From Spirochaetota bacterium (lineage in GTDB: Bacteria; Spirochaetota; Brevinematia; Brevinematales; Brevinemataceae), in contig JAGUQW010000007.1 in the NCBI GenBank assembly GCA_030154445.1, positions 1-64,000 of the forward strand: 64,000 bases of DNA, given 5' to 3'. Below are positions 25,683-34,277 of the stretch, in pieces. A program made the position numbers and the translations under genes. How positions within the stretch are numbered: the stretch's first letter is position 1; every line of letters begins with the position of its first letter. The notes beneath the pieces are model-generated. The model ran no database searches. It was not told the DNA's origin and saw only the letters and a program-made list of their open reading frames with translations.

Positions 25683-27227
25683 TTATTTATTTGTTTTAGC
25701 TTGTTCTTTTAGTTCTTCTAGTGCCTTATCTTCTAAAACTTTTAATTCTTCAAAAGTTTTAGCAGTATGGAAATATTGATAATTTGTTACTATTCTTTTA
25801 TCTATAGCAACTTCTAATGCTTTTACTAATTGAGCATCTAATTTAAGATTATAGAGTGTATCAGAAGTTGCCTGTTGGCGTTGTAACACAACAAATCCTA
25901 ACACTTCTCTAGTAATATTGTATCCATCTTTGATTAATTTTTCATATAATTGATTGATTTTTTCTTCTGTTACATTTTGTTTATTATCTTGTAAAAAATC
26001 TGCAATATAATTTGTCATTTGAATTTGAATAACACTTGTTTTTTGAGCATCTGTCAAAGTATCATACCACAAACCTACCTCAATATCTGGTTTGATTCCT
26101 ATTTTAGCAATAGTATTACCAGAAGGAGAATAATATTTTGCAATAGTATACTTTAGTAAAGAACCATCTGAAAGAGGATATGTTTTTTGTACACAACCTT
26201 TACCAAAGGTTGTTTTACCTACAAATACTGCTCTTCCTGTATCTTTTAGAGCTCCTATCAAAATTTCAGATGCAGATGCAGAACCTTGATTCCCTAATAT
26301 TGTAATAGGTATATTTTTACTCACTAGCGTATTTCTTGGAGTTGCTTTAAATTCAAAATTTTCAGTAAGAATTCTACCTCTTGTATATACAATTAGTCCT
26401 TCTTCTAACAGCATATCTGCTATTTTTGATACCCCAGATAACAAACCACCAGGATTGTTTCTTACATCAAGAATCATACTGTCTGGAGTTTCACTAAGAG
26501 CTTTTTTTAATATTTTTTCGAACTCTTTTTCTGTAGGAATTCCAAATTCAATAATTTTAATATAAGCAATTTTTTTATTTTCATAAGGAATAACAGCATA
26601 TTCTACAGTATCAATATCAATTTTAGCTCGTTTTAATACTACTTGAAAAGATTGTAAAATTCCAGGTCTTACAATAGTAAATTTTACTGAAGTCCCTAAT
26701 TTTCCTCTAATTTTACTCACAGCTTCTAAAGAAGTTAACCCTTTAGTACTTTCTCCATCAATTTCAACAATTTGATCACCCGCTTGTAAGTCAGCCTCTG
26801 CTGCTGGAGTTCCTTTAATAGGTGCTACAACAGTAAGCCAATTATGACGCATCTCAATTCTTATCCCTACTCCATAAAAGGTAGCATTAAGAGTTGTTGC
26901 AAATTCTTCTGCAATTTCTGGTGATAAAAAATCTGTGTAGGGGTCTTCTGTAGAAAATAACATCCCTCTAATAGCTCCAGAAAGCAATGTTTTGGAATCT
27001 ACTTTATTAATATCTACATATTCATTTTGAAGAATTTGATATGCTTGTCTAAACATATCATAATAACGAAAATAGTTTTCATCTATTACCGCATCCTGCC
27101 CAAATAAATTACCATTCACTTTATCTTGTCTAAGATTATTTACAAAAACACCTGTAAAAAAGGCTAATCCTATAGAAATAATAAAAACTACACGATTATT
27201 AAAAAAGGAAAATTTTTGATTGTTCAT
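25683..27227 (-). CDS. ctpA: C-terminal processing peptidase (S41 family)
   Basis: Exported serine protease (514 aa) that trims C-termini of envelope proteins. An N-terminal membrane anchor (VVFIISIGLAFFTGVFV) is followed by a PDZ domain at about residues 115-200 (YGVGIRIEMRHNWLTVVAPI, LQAGDQIVEIDGEST). The S41 protease core has the nucleophile in GSASASEILIGAL and the catalytic Lys in GKTTFGKGCVQKT. A C-terminal helical region of about 110 residues ends in a Lys/Glu-rich tail. GGAGG site before the ATG. First gene of ctpA-accD-lptB, a grouping that links envelope processing, lipid synthesis and glycolipid export. Confidence 0.94.
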   Translation of the reverse strand: MNNQKFSFFNNRVVFIISIGLAFFTGVFVNNLRQDKVNGNLFGQDAVIDENYFRYYDMFRQAYQILQNEYVDINKVDSKTLLSGAIRGMLFSTEDPYTDFLSPEIAEEFATTLNATFYGVGIRIEMRHNWLTVVAPIKGTPAAEADLQAGDQIVEIDGESTKGLTSLEAVSKIRGKLGTSVKFTIVRPGILQSFQVVLKRAKIDIDTVEYAVIPYENKKIAYIKIIEFGIPTEKEFEKILKKALSETPDSMILDVRNNPGGLLSGVSKIADMLLEEGLIVYTRGRILTENFEFKATPRNTLVSKNIPITILGNQGSASASEILIGALKDTGRAVFVGKTTFGKGCVQKTYPLSDGSLLKYTIAKYYSPSGNTIAKIGIKPDIEVGLWYDTLTDAQKTSVIQIQMTNYIADFLQDNKQNVTEEKINQLYEKLIKDGYNITREVLGFVVLQRQQATSDTLYNLKLDAQLVKALEVAIDKRIVTNYQYFHTAKTFEELKVLEDKALEELKEQAKTNK

Positions 27228-27400
27228 AATATAGCCTCCAAGTGGCTTAAAAAATAAAATATTTACATATCATAACTCAATTTTAAATAAAAGTCAATTA
27301 TACCAAATATCTCTAAGTAATTATTAATAATAAAATAGCTATTTTAGATAATATATGATATCATATTCTTTTTAATCTTATAAAAATATAGAGAGTTAAT

Positions 27401-28093
27401 ATGATAGTAGAATATTTCAAAGAATTCATTAATATTATTGCTGGAACCACTACTCGTAAATTTGGCGATTGTTCTAACAAATTAATAATACCCAATCAAA
27501 TCCCAGCTTTTCATCAAAAATTAATAGATTTATATTTTATGAATTCTCTCACTACAGCCAAACTTATTCATACAGATCTTACCTTAAATATTAATACTGA
27601 TAATTTATCACTTAATGCTGATGCTTTGATCACAGATCATCCTAAACAACTTATTGCTGTTACTACAGCTGATTGTATCCCTGTATTTTTATATGATCCG
27701 ATAAATACTAAGATCGGTATTGTTCATAGTGGTCGTATGGGATTGAAAAAAAAAATTACTATTAAAAGTATACAAAAAATGTCACAAGAATTAAATATTT
27801 CTCTTACAGACCTTCAAGTACAAATAGGTCCTCATATCTGTCATATGTGTTATGAGGTAGGTTCTAACATTTTAAAAGAATTTGATATTTCTTGTTCTAC
27901 AGAAAAAGGATATCTCCCTATGGAAAATATCCTTATTAATGATCTCTTAGCACTTGGTATTACACGAGACAATATACGACCTAGTGATTATTGCACTCAT
28001 TGCTCTAAAGATAATGAGGGAGAGAAAAAGTTTTATTCTTATAGAAATAATGGAGAAACAGAGAGAATTTTATCTTTTATAGGAATAAAATAA
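27401..28093 (+). CDS. pgeF: Laccase-domain protein (YfiH/PgeF family)
   Basis: Member of the YfiH/LACC1 family (230 aa), variously reported as a peptidoglycan-editing factor and a purine-nucleoside-handling enzyme. Two metal-binding motifs are visible: LIHTDL with its His and AVTTADCIPVFLYD with its Cys. The third, usually HAGWRG, reads VHSGRMG here, keeping the His but changing the aromatic and Arg positions. The C-terminal DYCTHCSKD and FYSYRNNGETER stretches are typical. AGAGAG precedes the ATG. It is convergent with the GNAT gene, with only five bases between the stops and no hairpin. Confidence 0.88.
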   Translation: MIVEYFKEFINIIAGTTTRKFGDCSNKLIIPNQIPAFHQKLIDLYFMNSLTTAKLIHTDLTLNINTDNLSLNADALITDHPKQLIAVTTADCIPVFLYDPINTKIGIVHSGRMGLKKKITIKSIQKMSQELNISLTDLQVQIGPHICHMCYEVGSNILKEFDISCSTEKGYLPMENILINDLLALGITRDNIRPSDYCTHCSKDNEGEKKFYSYRNNGETERILSFIGIK

Positions 28094-28098
28094 TATTA

Positions 28099-29055
28099 TT
28101 ACAATTCTCTTCTTAACGAAATTCCACCATATACAAATTTCATCCCCGTTTTTAACAATATTTTTTGTGTTTCATAATCATGTGCACATACCCAAGATTC
28201 TACCATAGCAAAATTTGGAAGACTACGAATCGTCGTATTAATAAATTCTGGTAAAAATTGTCCTCTATTCTCACTTTCAAACAAATCATTTATTGTCCAC
28301 AAACTACCTTTAATTTTATAATACTCTTCTCTTGCTTTATCCCTTTTTATAGTCAAAGATAATATTGAATTATTTACCTTACGCTTTATCCATTGAAGAT
28401 CATTATTTTGAATTTGTAACATAATTTTTTCAATCAAAAATCTATGTAATCTATTATGTGATATTTTAGGATCATAAAACCAAGGAATAGCTCTTTTTAA
28501 CAAAATATTTATAGGAAAATTTTTGAGATGAAGATCTACTTGTTCAAAATTCAATAGTTGGCTAAAAGGTTTATTATCGTCTTTATAAATACGATAAATA
28601 TTCCAGTTCAGAATAGTATTAAAACCTTGTTTTTGATACAATGACAAAGCATTTGTATTGCCACAATCAGTTCCTACTCTAACAATCGTAATATCTTGTT
28701 CTCGCCATTTTTCAAAACAATATTTTAATAATCTTGTTGCTATTCCTTGTTTTCTATATTTTTCATCTACTGATAAAAATAAAATAGAAATATATTGTTC
28801 TTCTGTTGTAGAAATATAATTTGAAAGTTCTTTTTCTACGATAAAAGAAATAAATCCTACTACCTTATGATTGATACAAGCTACTAAAATTTTTATTTTT
28901 GAATTAGAAAATTGAGTATTTACTAATAAAGGAACCTTCACATCTGTTAGATTCCTAAATTTTTTATCTATCATATAAGGAGTTAATTCAAAATTATTTC
29001 CTAAAGCTAATATAGCTGATTCGTCTGTTTGATTAGCATTTCTAATAGTAAACAT
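28099..29055 (-). CDS. GNAT-family N-acetyltransferase
   Basis: Acyltransferase (318 aa). The N-terminal half (about 1-155) is a GNAT domain: VVGFISFIVEKE (strand 4), then ILFLSVDEKYRKQGIATRLL with the Q-x-x-GIAT acetyl-CoA loop, then TDCGNTNALSLYQKQGF. The C-terminal half (about 165-318) is not recognised but ends in a second GNAT-like pattern (ESWVCAHDYETQKILLKTGMKF), so it may be a degenerate second domain. It starts inside the galU stop codon (TAATG overlap), so the two are translationally coupled. The acceptor is unknown; the link to galU suggests a sugar or envelope substrate, which is inference. Confidence 0.82.
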   Translation of the reverse strand: MFTIRNANQTDESAILALGNNFELTPYMIDKKFRNLTDVKVPLLVNTQFSNSKIKILVACINHKVVGFISFIVEKELSNYISTTEEQYISILFLSVDEKYRKQGIATRLLKYCFEKWREQDITIVRVGTDCGNTNALSLYQKQGFNTILNWNIYRIYKDDNKPFSQLLNFEQVDLHLKNFPINILLKRAIPWFYDPKISHNRLHRFLIEKIMLQIQNNDLQWIKRKVNNSILSLTIKRDKAREEYYKIKGSLWTINDLFESENRGQFLPEFINTTIRSLPNFAMVESWVCAHDYETQKILLKTGMKFVYGGISLRREL

Positions 29056-29900
29056 TATTTTCTATTTTCAATAAATTGATTAATAATTTGATTCCCTTCA
29101 GGAGTTGAATCAGCATATTCTAAAAAAGTCTTTAAATAAGCTTTGTGATTACCTGTATCCAAAACTTTACCTTCTAATTTTTTTACAAATAATTTTCCCT
29201 TTTGAGCTATACTCATCATAGCACCCATAGGATAAAATTCCCCAGTTGTATGTGATTTGTAATCTTCTTCTAATGCTTCTAAAAATTCAGGTGTATAGAT
29301 AAAGCGTCCTACAGATACCAAATTAGAATCAATCTCTCCAGTTTTTGGCTTTTCTACAATACGAGTTACATAAGATAGATTGTTCTGTTCTTTGTATTCA
29401 ATTACTCCATAAGCTGAGATATTTTCTAATTCTTCTCGCGCTGCTAAAACAGAACATTTGGTTTGATTATATACTTCTAACAGTTGTTTTGCTCCTCCAA
29501 TTTCTCCAAGAATTATATCATCTGGGAAAAATGCGATAAACGGTGCATCTTGAAGTAATGATTTAGCGGATAATATAGCATGTCCTGTTCCTTTCATCTC
29601 TTGTTGACGAATAAAAATAACATTGAATTTAGTCGCTCTTTTTATTAATGCTAATTCTTCTTTTTTACCAGCTTTAGTAAGTAATGCTTCTAATTCAGGA
29701 TCTCTATCAAAATAATCTTCGAGAGCTTTTTTTCTTCTATTAATCAGAATTACCAAATCTGTAATACCAGCTTCTTCACATTCATCTAAAATAAAATCCA
29801 TTACTGTTCTATCGAAAATAGGAAATAATTCTTTCGCTAATGTTTTGGTGGCTGGAAGATTTCTTGTTCCATATCCTGCTGCTACAATAAATGCTTTCAT
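29055..29900 (-). CDS. galU: UTP-glucose-1-phosphate uridylyltransferase
   Basis: Nucleotidyltransferase (281 aa) making UDP-glucose for glycolipids and polysaccharides. The N-terminal nucleotide loop AAGYGTRNLPATKTLAKELFP matches GalU, with Tyr and Asn at places that are commonly Leu and Phe. The metal-binding Asp region FIAFFPDDIILGE, the EKPKTGEI block and the C-terminal LDTGNHKAYLKTFLEYA are all GalU-like. AGAGG before the ATG; 16 bp after prfB. It shares one base with the following GNAT gene. Confidence 0.93.
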   Translation of the reverse strand: MKAFIVAAGYGTRNLPATKTLAKELFPIFDRTVMDFILDECEEAGITDLVILINRRKKALEDYFDRDPELEALLTKAGKKEELALIKRATKFNVIFIRQQEMKGTGHAILSAKSLLQDAPFIAFFPDDIILGEIGGAKQLLEVYNQTKCSVLAAREELENISAYGVIEYKEQNNLSYVTRIVEKPKTGEIDSNLVSVGRFIYTPEFLEALEEDYKSHTTGEFYPMGAMMSIAQKGKLFVKKLEGKVLDTGNHKAYLKTFLEYADSTPEGNQIINQFIENRK

Positions 29901-29916
29901 TCCTACCTCTTGTATA

Positions 29917-31021
29917 TTATTTGTGATGTGTTTTAAAAGTTTTTAACCAAGCAATAATAAATTCATCTATTTCACCGTCCATAACCGCTTGTGCATTTCC
30001 CTTTTCAACCCCTGTTCGATGATCTTTTACAATAGTTGAAGGTTGAAATGTATAGGATCTGATTTGGTTACCCCATTCTACAGATTTTTTTTCTAGTGAT
30101 TTTTCTAATGATTCTTGGTCTTTTTTTTGTTTTTCTAATTCATATAATTTTGATTTTAGCATCTTCATTGCAGAATCTTTATTATTTATTTGAGAGCGTT
30201 CGCTTTGACAACTTACGGCTAATCCTGTAGGTATATGAGTGATACGAACAGCTGAGGATACCTTATTGACATGTTGTCCTCCCGCTCCACTAGCTCTAAA
30301 AGTATCAATACGCAAGTCTTTGTCATCCATAATGATCTCTATAGTATTATCAATTTCTGGAGATACACTAATTCCACAAAATGAGGTTTGTCTTTTATTT
30401 TGAGCATTAAAAGGAGACAAACGAACTAATCGATGAATACCATTTTCAGCGGTAAGATATCCAAAAGCATAAGTACCTTTAATAAGTAAGGTTGCATCTT
30501 TAATACCTGCACCATCACCTACTTCTAAGGAAATAATTTCTGTTTCAAATCCTTTTTTTTGTGCCCATCGTTGGTACATTCTTAATAACATTTCAGCCCA
30601 ATCTTGAGATTCTGTACCACCTGCCCCTGGATGAAGATTAAGATAAGCATTACAATGATCCATTTCTCCATTCAATAGGATACAAATTTCTAATTCATCT
30701 AGCGTACGACATTGCTTGTCATATTCTTTAGTCAATAGAGCTAGTTCCTTTTCGTCATTTTCTTCTTCGGCTAAGGCAACATATTCTACTAGATCATTAA
30801 TAGTATTTTCCAAGAACAACCAAGGGGCTAAATATTTGTCTAAATGAGAAATATCTGAATTAAGTTTTGTTATTTTCTGATGATCATCCCATACAGAAGG
30901 ATCTTCTATTGATTTTTTAAGTATTTCTAATTTATGAATATCTCTATCAAGATCAAAGATACCTCCTATCTTGTTGAAATAATTGTTGTAAAGCTAGAGA
31001 TCTTTCATATAATATTCCCAT
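29917..31021 (-). CDS. prfB: Peptide chain release factor 2 (programmed +1 frameshift)
   Basis: RF2 (about 367 aa after frameshift) ends translation at UGA and UAA. The first part begins at the ATG 31019-31021 (GAGG upstream) and reads 22 codons, ending ...DRRYL and an in-frame TGA at 30953-30955. The site AGGAGG-TAT-CTT-TGA copies the well-known RF2 autoregulation signal: ribosomes slip +1 at CTT when RF2 is scarce. The second frame then runs to 29917. It contains the SPF-type anticodon motif (RLVRLSPFNAQ) and the catalytic GGQ (GAGGQHVNK). An ORF caller would start the second frame at an internal TTG; that is not the true start. Fourth-from-end of the gltX-to-GNAT operon block. Confidence 0.96.
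30953..30967 (-). promoter_or_regulatory. RF2 programmed frameshift signal
   Basis: On the minus strand: a Shine-Dalgarno-like AGGAGG, then TAT, the slippery CTT, and TGA. Spacing equals the classical Escherichia coli prfB element. Confidence 0.96.
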
Positions 31022-31024
31022 GAA

Positions 31025-31306
31025 TTAAACCTCTAAATTAATAATTTCTAATTGATGGGTTATATCTATTAATTCTCGCGAGTCTACTGTTAATTTTTTC
31101 CCTCTTTTAGAAGAAAACAATTTTCGTAAGAATCGTAGGAATTGCTTTAATTTTTGAGTAATATATTCTATAATTATTTTTAAAGAAAAATTTCTAGTCA
31201 TCATAAATTTTTGTATAAGTTGCAAATGATAAAACATCATTTTACCAATTTGAAACAATACCACTACGATTCCGAATAACAATATACATGCTAAAATATC
31301 AAACAT
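31025..31306 (-). CDS. Small membrane protein between gltX and prfB
   Basis: Hypothetical protein (93 aa). One N-terminal membrane helix (FDILACILLFGIVVVLFQIG, about residues 2-21) is followed by a strongly basic, amphipathic part (QKLKQFLRFLRKLFSSKRGKK) and an acidic C-terminus. It ends three bases before the prfB ATG, and the prfB ribosome site lies inside it, which supports its being translated. It begins 18 bp after gltX. No family is recognised. The basic helix could bind membrane surface or RNA, but that is a guess. Confidence 0.7.
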   Translation of the reverse strand: MFDILACILLFGIVVVLFQIGKMMFYHLQLIQKFMMTRNFSLKIIIEYITQKLKQFLRFLRKLFSSKRGKKLTVDSRELIDITHQLEIINLEV

Positions 31307-31324
31307 AATTGCCTCCTAATTATA

Positions 31325-32743
31325 CTAACAAGATAATCGTTCCATTGATCTATTTTTACCCAAAACTGGTAATATTAAAAACATTTCAGGTCCATGAGCT
31401 TTACCTGTAAGAATACCACGAATAGGCATAAATAATTTTTTACCACTAAATCCTGTCTGCTCTTTTACACTATTTGTAAGATCTTTATAAACATCTTTGT
31501 CTATAATTCTTGTTTCTGCCTCTAATGCTTTTTTGAAAGACGCGACTACTTGCTGTGCTTCTTCTGTTGCTAATAATTCTTGTATTTCTGTATCTATTGT
31601 ATAATTTTCTACAAAGAAATAATCAACAAAATTAGTAATTTCTGATAAATAACTACAATTACCACGAACAATTTCTATAACAGATTTGAGATAAGCTTTA
31701 TCACTTAGGTCGTAAGACTTTGTTAATAAATAAGGAATACATAAATCTACAACACGATCTAAATCAGCATCAGCAATATAATGTTTTGAAATCCAATTTA
31801 AGCGTTTAAAATCAAATACACTTGGAGATGCCGATACTCTATTAATATCAAACTGTTTTATCATTTGACTAACAGGCATTATTTCTTCTGCAGTAGGACT
31901 AGACCATCCTAATAATACCAAAGCATTACAAAGAGCCTCTGGTAAATATCCTAAACGACGAAATTCATCAATACTAGTTGCTCCATGACGCTTAGAAAGT
32001 TTTTGTCTATCTTCTCCCAAAACAAGTGCCATATGTCCAAATTTTGGTTCTGGTTCCTTTAGTGCTTTATAAATCATTTGTTGACGAACAGTGTTAGAAA
32101 GATGCTCATCAGCACGAAGCACATGAGTGATTTTCATAGTGAGATCATCTATCACAACAGCATAATTGTATACAGGTATACCATTAGCACGAACAATAAC
32201 AAAATCACCAACCATCCCTTTTGGAAATACAATCTCACCCTTGATCATATCATTCAATAAAGTATCTTCTTCATAAGCTCTGAACCTAATTACAGGGATT
32301 ATTCCTTGTGCTTCAAAAGATTTTTTCTGTTCTTCTGTTAGTGAACGACAACGCCCATTGTAATGAGGTGGTCGAGATTCTGACTCAGCTAGATCACGCT
32401 CTACTGTTAATTCTTCTGCAGAACAATAACATTTAAAAGCGTTACCTGTTTCGAGAAGTTTTTGAGTATAAATTGCATAAGTATCACCACGCTCTGTTTG
32501 AAGATAAGGACCATAATCCCCACCTACTCTAGGACCTTCATCCCAATCTAAACCTAACCACTCCATATCATTAAGTAATAAATCTATATATTCTAGTTTG
32601 GAGCGTTCTTGATCTGTATCTTCAATACGAATGATAAATTTACCTTGTTGACTACGAGCAAAAAGCCAAGCAAAAAAAGCTGAACGAACATTACCAACAT
32701 GTAGGTGACCTGTAGGTGATGGAGCAAAACGAGTACGAATCAT
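31325..32743 (-). CDS. gltX: Glutamyl-tRNA synthetase
   Basis: Class I synthetase (472 aa, normal length). HIGH motif as PSPTGHLHVGN at residue 8 on, the zinc-binding CYC...C cluster in the 100-125 region, the tRNA-contacting VRADEHLSNT block, and the KMSKS loop as KLSKRHGATS at about 240. The C-terminal anticodon domain is complete. Because gatA is present in this window, the enzyme may be non-discriminating and also load glutamate on tRNA-Gln; sequence alone does not decide this. AGAGG ribosome site. First gene of a five-gene operon (gltX, small membrane protein, prfB, galU, GNAT). Confidence 0.96.
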   Translation of the reverse strand: MIRTRFAPSPTGHLHVGNVRSAFFAWLFARSQQGKFIIRIEDTDQERSKLEYIDLLLNDMEWLGLDWDEGPRVGGDYGPYLQTERGDTYAIYTQKLLETGNAFKCYCSAEELTVERDLAESESRPPHYNGRCRSLTEEQKKSFEAQGIIPVIRFRAYEEDTLLNDMIKGEIVFPKGMVGDFVIVRANGIPVYNYAVVIDDLTMKITHVLRADEHLSNTVRQQMIYKALKEPEPKFGHMALVLGEDRQKLSKRHGATSIDEFRRLGYLPEALCNALVLLGWSSPTAEEIMPVSQMIKQFDINRVSASPSVFDFKRLNWISKHYIADADLDRVVDLCIPYLLTKSYDLSDKAYLKSVIEIVRGNCSYLSEITNFVDYFFVENYTIDTEIQELLATEEAQQVVASFKKALEAETRIIDKDVYKDLTNSVKEQTGFSGKKLFMPIRGILTGKAHGPEMFLILPVLGKNRSMERLSC

Positions 32744-32843
32744 AATATTTTCCTCTTTATCATTTTAACATAAATTTAATATAACTATTATAGCTAATTT
32801 TTTGATTTTTTTCAAGCTTTTCTACAAATCTCTTTAGAATCAA

Positions 32844-32880
32844 ATCAAAAACAACCTCTAATTGAGAGGTTGTTTTTGAT
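32844..32880. terminator. Terminator of the GT2 glycosyltransferase gene
   Basis: A perfect 16-bp stem (32844-32859 with 32865-32880) with A and T runs on its flanks, between the glycosyltransferase stop and the gltX start on the minus strand. Confidence 0.88.
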
Positions 32881-33031
32881 TATTATTTGTATATGCGTAT
32901 TACCATTATCCTACAATCTTACTTGTCAGCATACAATATTTTATATAAAAATCATATTGAGCTATTTTATAAATCATTTTAATATATCTATACAATAGAT
33001 TTTTGTATGAATTTCACGAGTACCCTTATAC

Positions 33032-34027
33032 TTATTGAAGATCTATATTTTTTTCATTCATAAAAGATGCTACATGTTTGGGAAGTAATTTTCCTTTTAA
33101 ATTATATGTCTTGGCTGCTATAAATAAAGGGCGTTGAAGAACTTCTGTATGAATTCTAGCTATATATTCTCCTATTAATCCCAAAGCAAATAAAATAGCT
33201 CCTGAAAAAAATACCATCACTACCATTAATGATGTCCAACCAGGAGTAGAATAACCTAAAATTCGAGAAGTTAAGGCATAAATCACTAAGATTATTGATA
33301 TAGCAACAGAAAAAACACCTAAGCCTTGTATGATCTGAATAGGAGCATAACTAAATGAAAATAGTCCATCTTTAGCCAAGTTAAGCATTTCTTTCCAGCC
33401 AAATTTTGTTTCTCCAGCAAATCTCTCTGGTCGGTCAAATTCTAATTCAATTTGCTTAAATCCTAACCAAGAAACAATAGCCCTATTAAAACGATTGTGT
33501 TCTTTCATATTAATAACTATATCAACAATAGCTCTATCCATCAAACGAAAATCACCTACATCTTTTGGGATATTTGTATAAGAAAGTTTATTTAAAATAC
33601 GATAAAATAAATATGCAGTAAAACGCTTTAGGATAGTTTCTCCATCTCTTTTTAATCTCTTTCCATAAACTACATGATAACCTTCATTCCATAATTCAAT
33701 CATTTGAGGAATACATTCTGGAGGATCTTGTAAATCTATATCCATTAGTATTACTGCATCACCTGATGAATAACAAAGACCTGCATATATAGCACTCTGC
33801 TGTCCTTTATTAGAAGCTAATGATACTATTTTAACACATAAATTTTGTTCCGCATATTCTTGTAATATTGATAAAGATTTATCTTTTGAACCATCATCAA
33901 CAATAATTATTTCATAATTATTAATTTGATATTCTGTTATTTTTTTGACAATAGTCTCTAAAGTATGGATAATAACATCTTCTTCATTATAACAAGGCAT
34001 AACGATAGATAAAATTTTTTCTTGCAT
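33032..34027 (-). CDS. Family 2 glycosyltransferase, polyprenyl-phosphate type
   Basis: Inverting GT2 enzyme (331 aa) of the GtrB/ArnC/DPM1-like group, which moves a sugar from a nucleotide to polyprenyl phosphate on the inner membrane face. The catalytic domain shows VMPCYNEED, the nucleotide-binding VDDGSKDKS, the metal-binding DIDLQDPPE and the R-x-Y-like loop NRFNRAIVSWLGF. Two C-terminal membrane helices (about residues 230-255 and 265-290) match the GtrB layout. AGGA before the ATG. It is monocistronic, and the sugar cannot be told. A role in modifying surface glycans fits the nearby galU but is not shown. Confidence 0.92.
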   Translation of the reverse strand: MQEKILSIVMPCYNEEDVIIHTLETIVKKITEYQINNYEIIIVDDGSKDKSLSILQEYAEQNLCVKIVSLASNKGQQSAIYAGLCYSSGDAVILMDIDLQDPPECIPQMIELWNEGYHVVYGKRLKRDGETILKRFTAYLFYRILNKLSYTNIPKDVGDFRLMDRAIVDIVINMKEHNRFNRAIVSWLGFKQIELEFDRPERFAGETKFGWKEMLNLAKDGLFSFSYAPIQIIQGLGVFSVAISIILVIYALTSRILGYSTPGWTSLMVVMVFFSGAILFALGLIGEYIARIHTEVLQRPLFIAAKTYNLKGKLLPKHVASFMNEKNIDLQ

Positions 34028-34277
34028 ATATTATTCCTATAATATTTATTATTAATAATAATAGCCTACCCTTTGATAATTGTCAACTATCTATCTATAA
34101 TATTAAACTATAAAAACCAAAGAACGCCTCATCAAAATTAATCGATATTCAAATATTAATTATGTATAATAATAGATACTCTTAATTATACATAGATGTA
34201 TTCTTATTACTTATACAAAAAACTTGTTAAAAAAAATTATCTATACTATACTATCCTTAATAAATAAGGAGTTGTTT

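Noticed and set aside
29917-30819. prfB as a truncated pseudogene starting at an internal TTG
   Set aside because: The upstream part and the AGGAGG-TAT-CTT-TGA frameshift element restore a full-length RF2.
34224-34277. Longer N-terminus for the DAACS symporter
   Set aside because: AAGGAG sits just before the internal ATG at 34278, and the extra 18 residues do not match the family.
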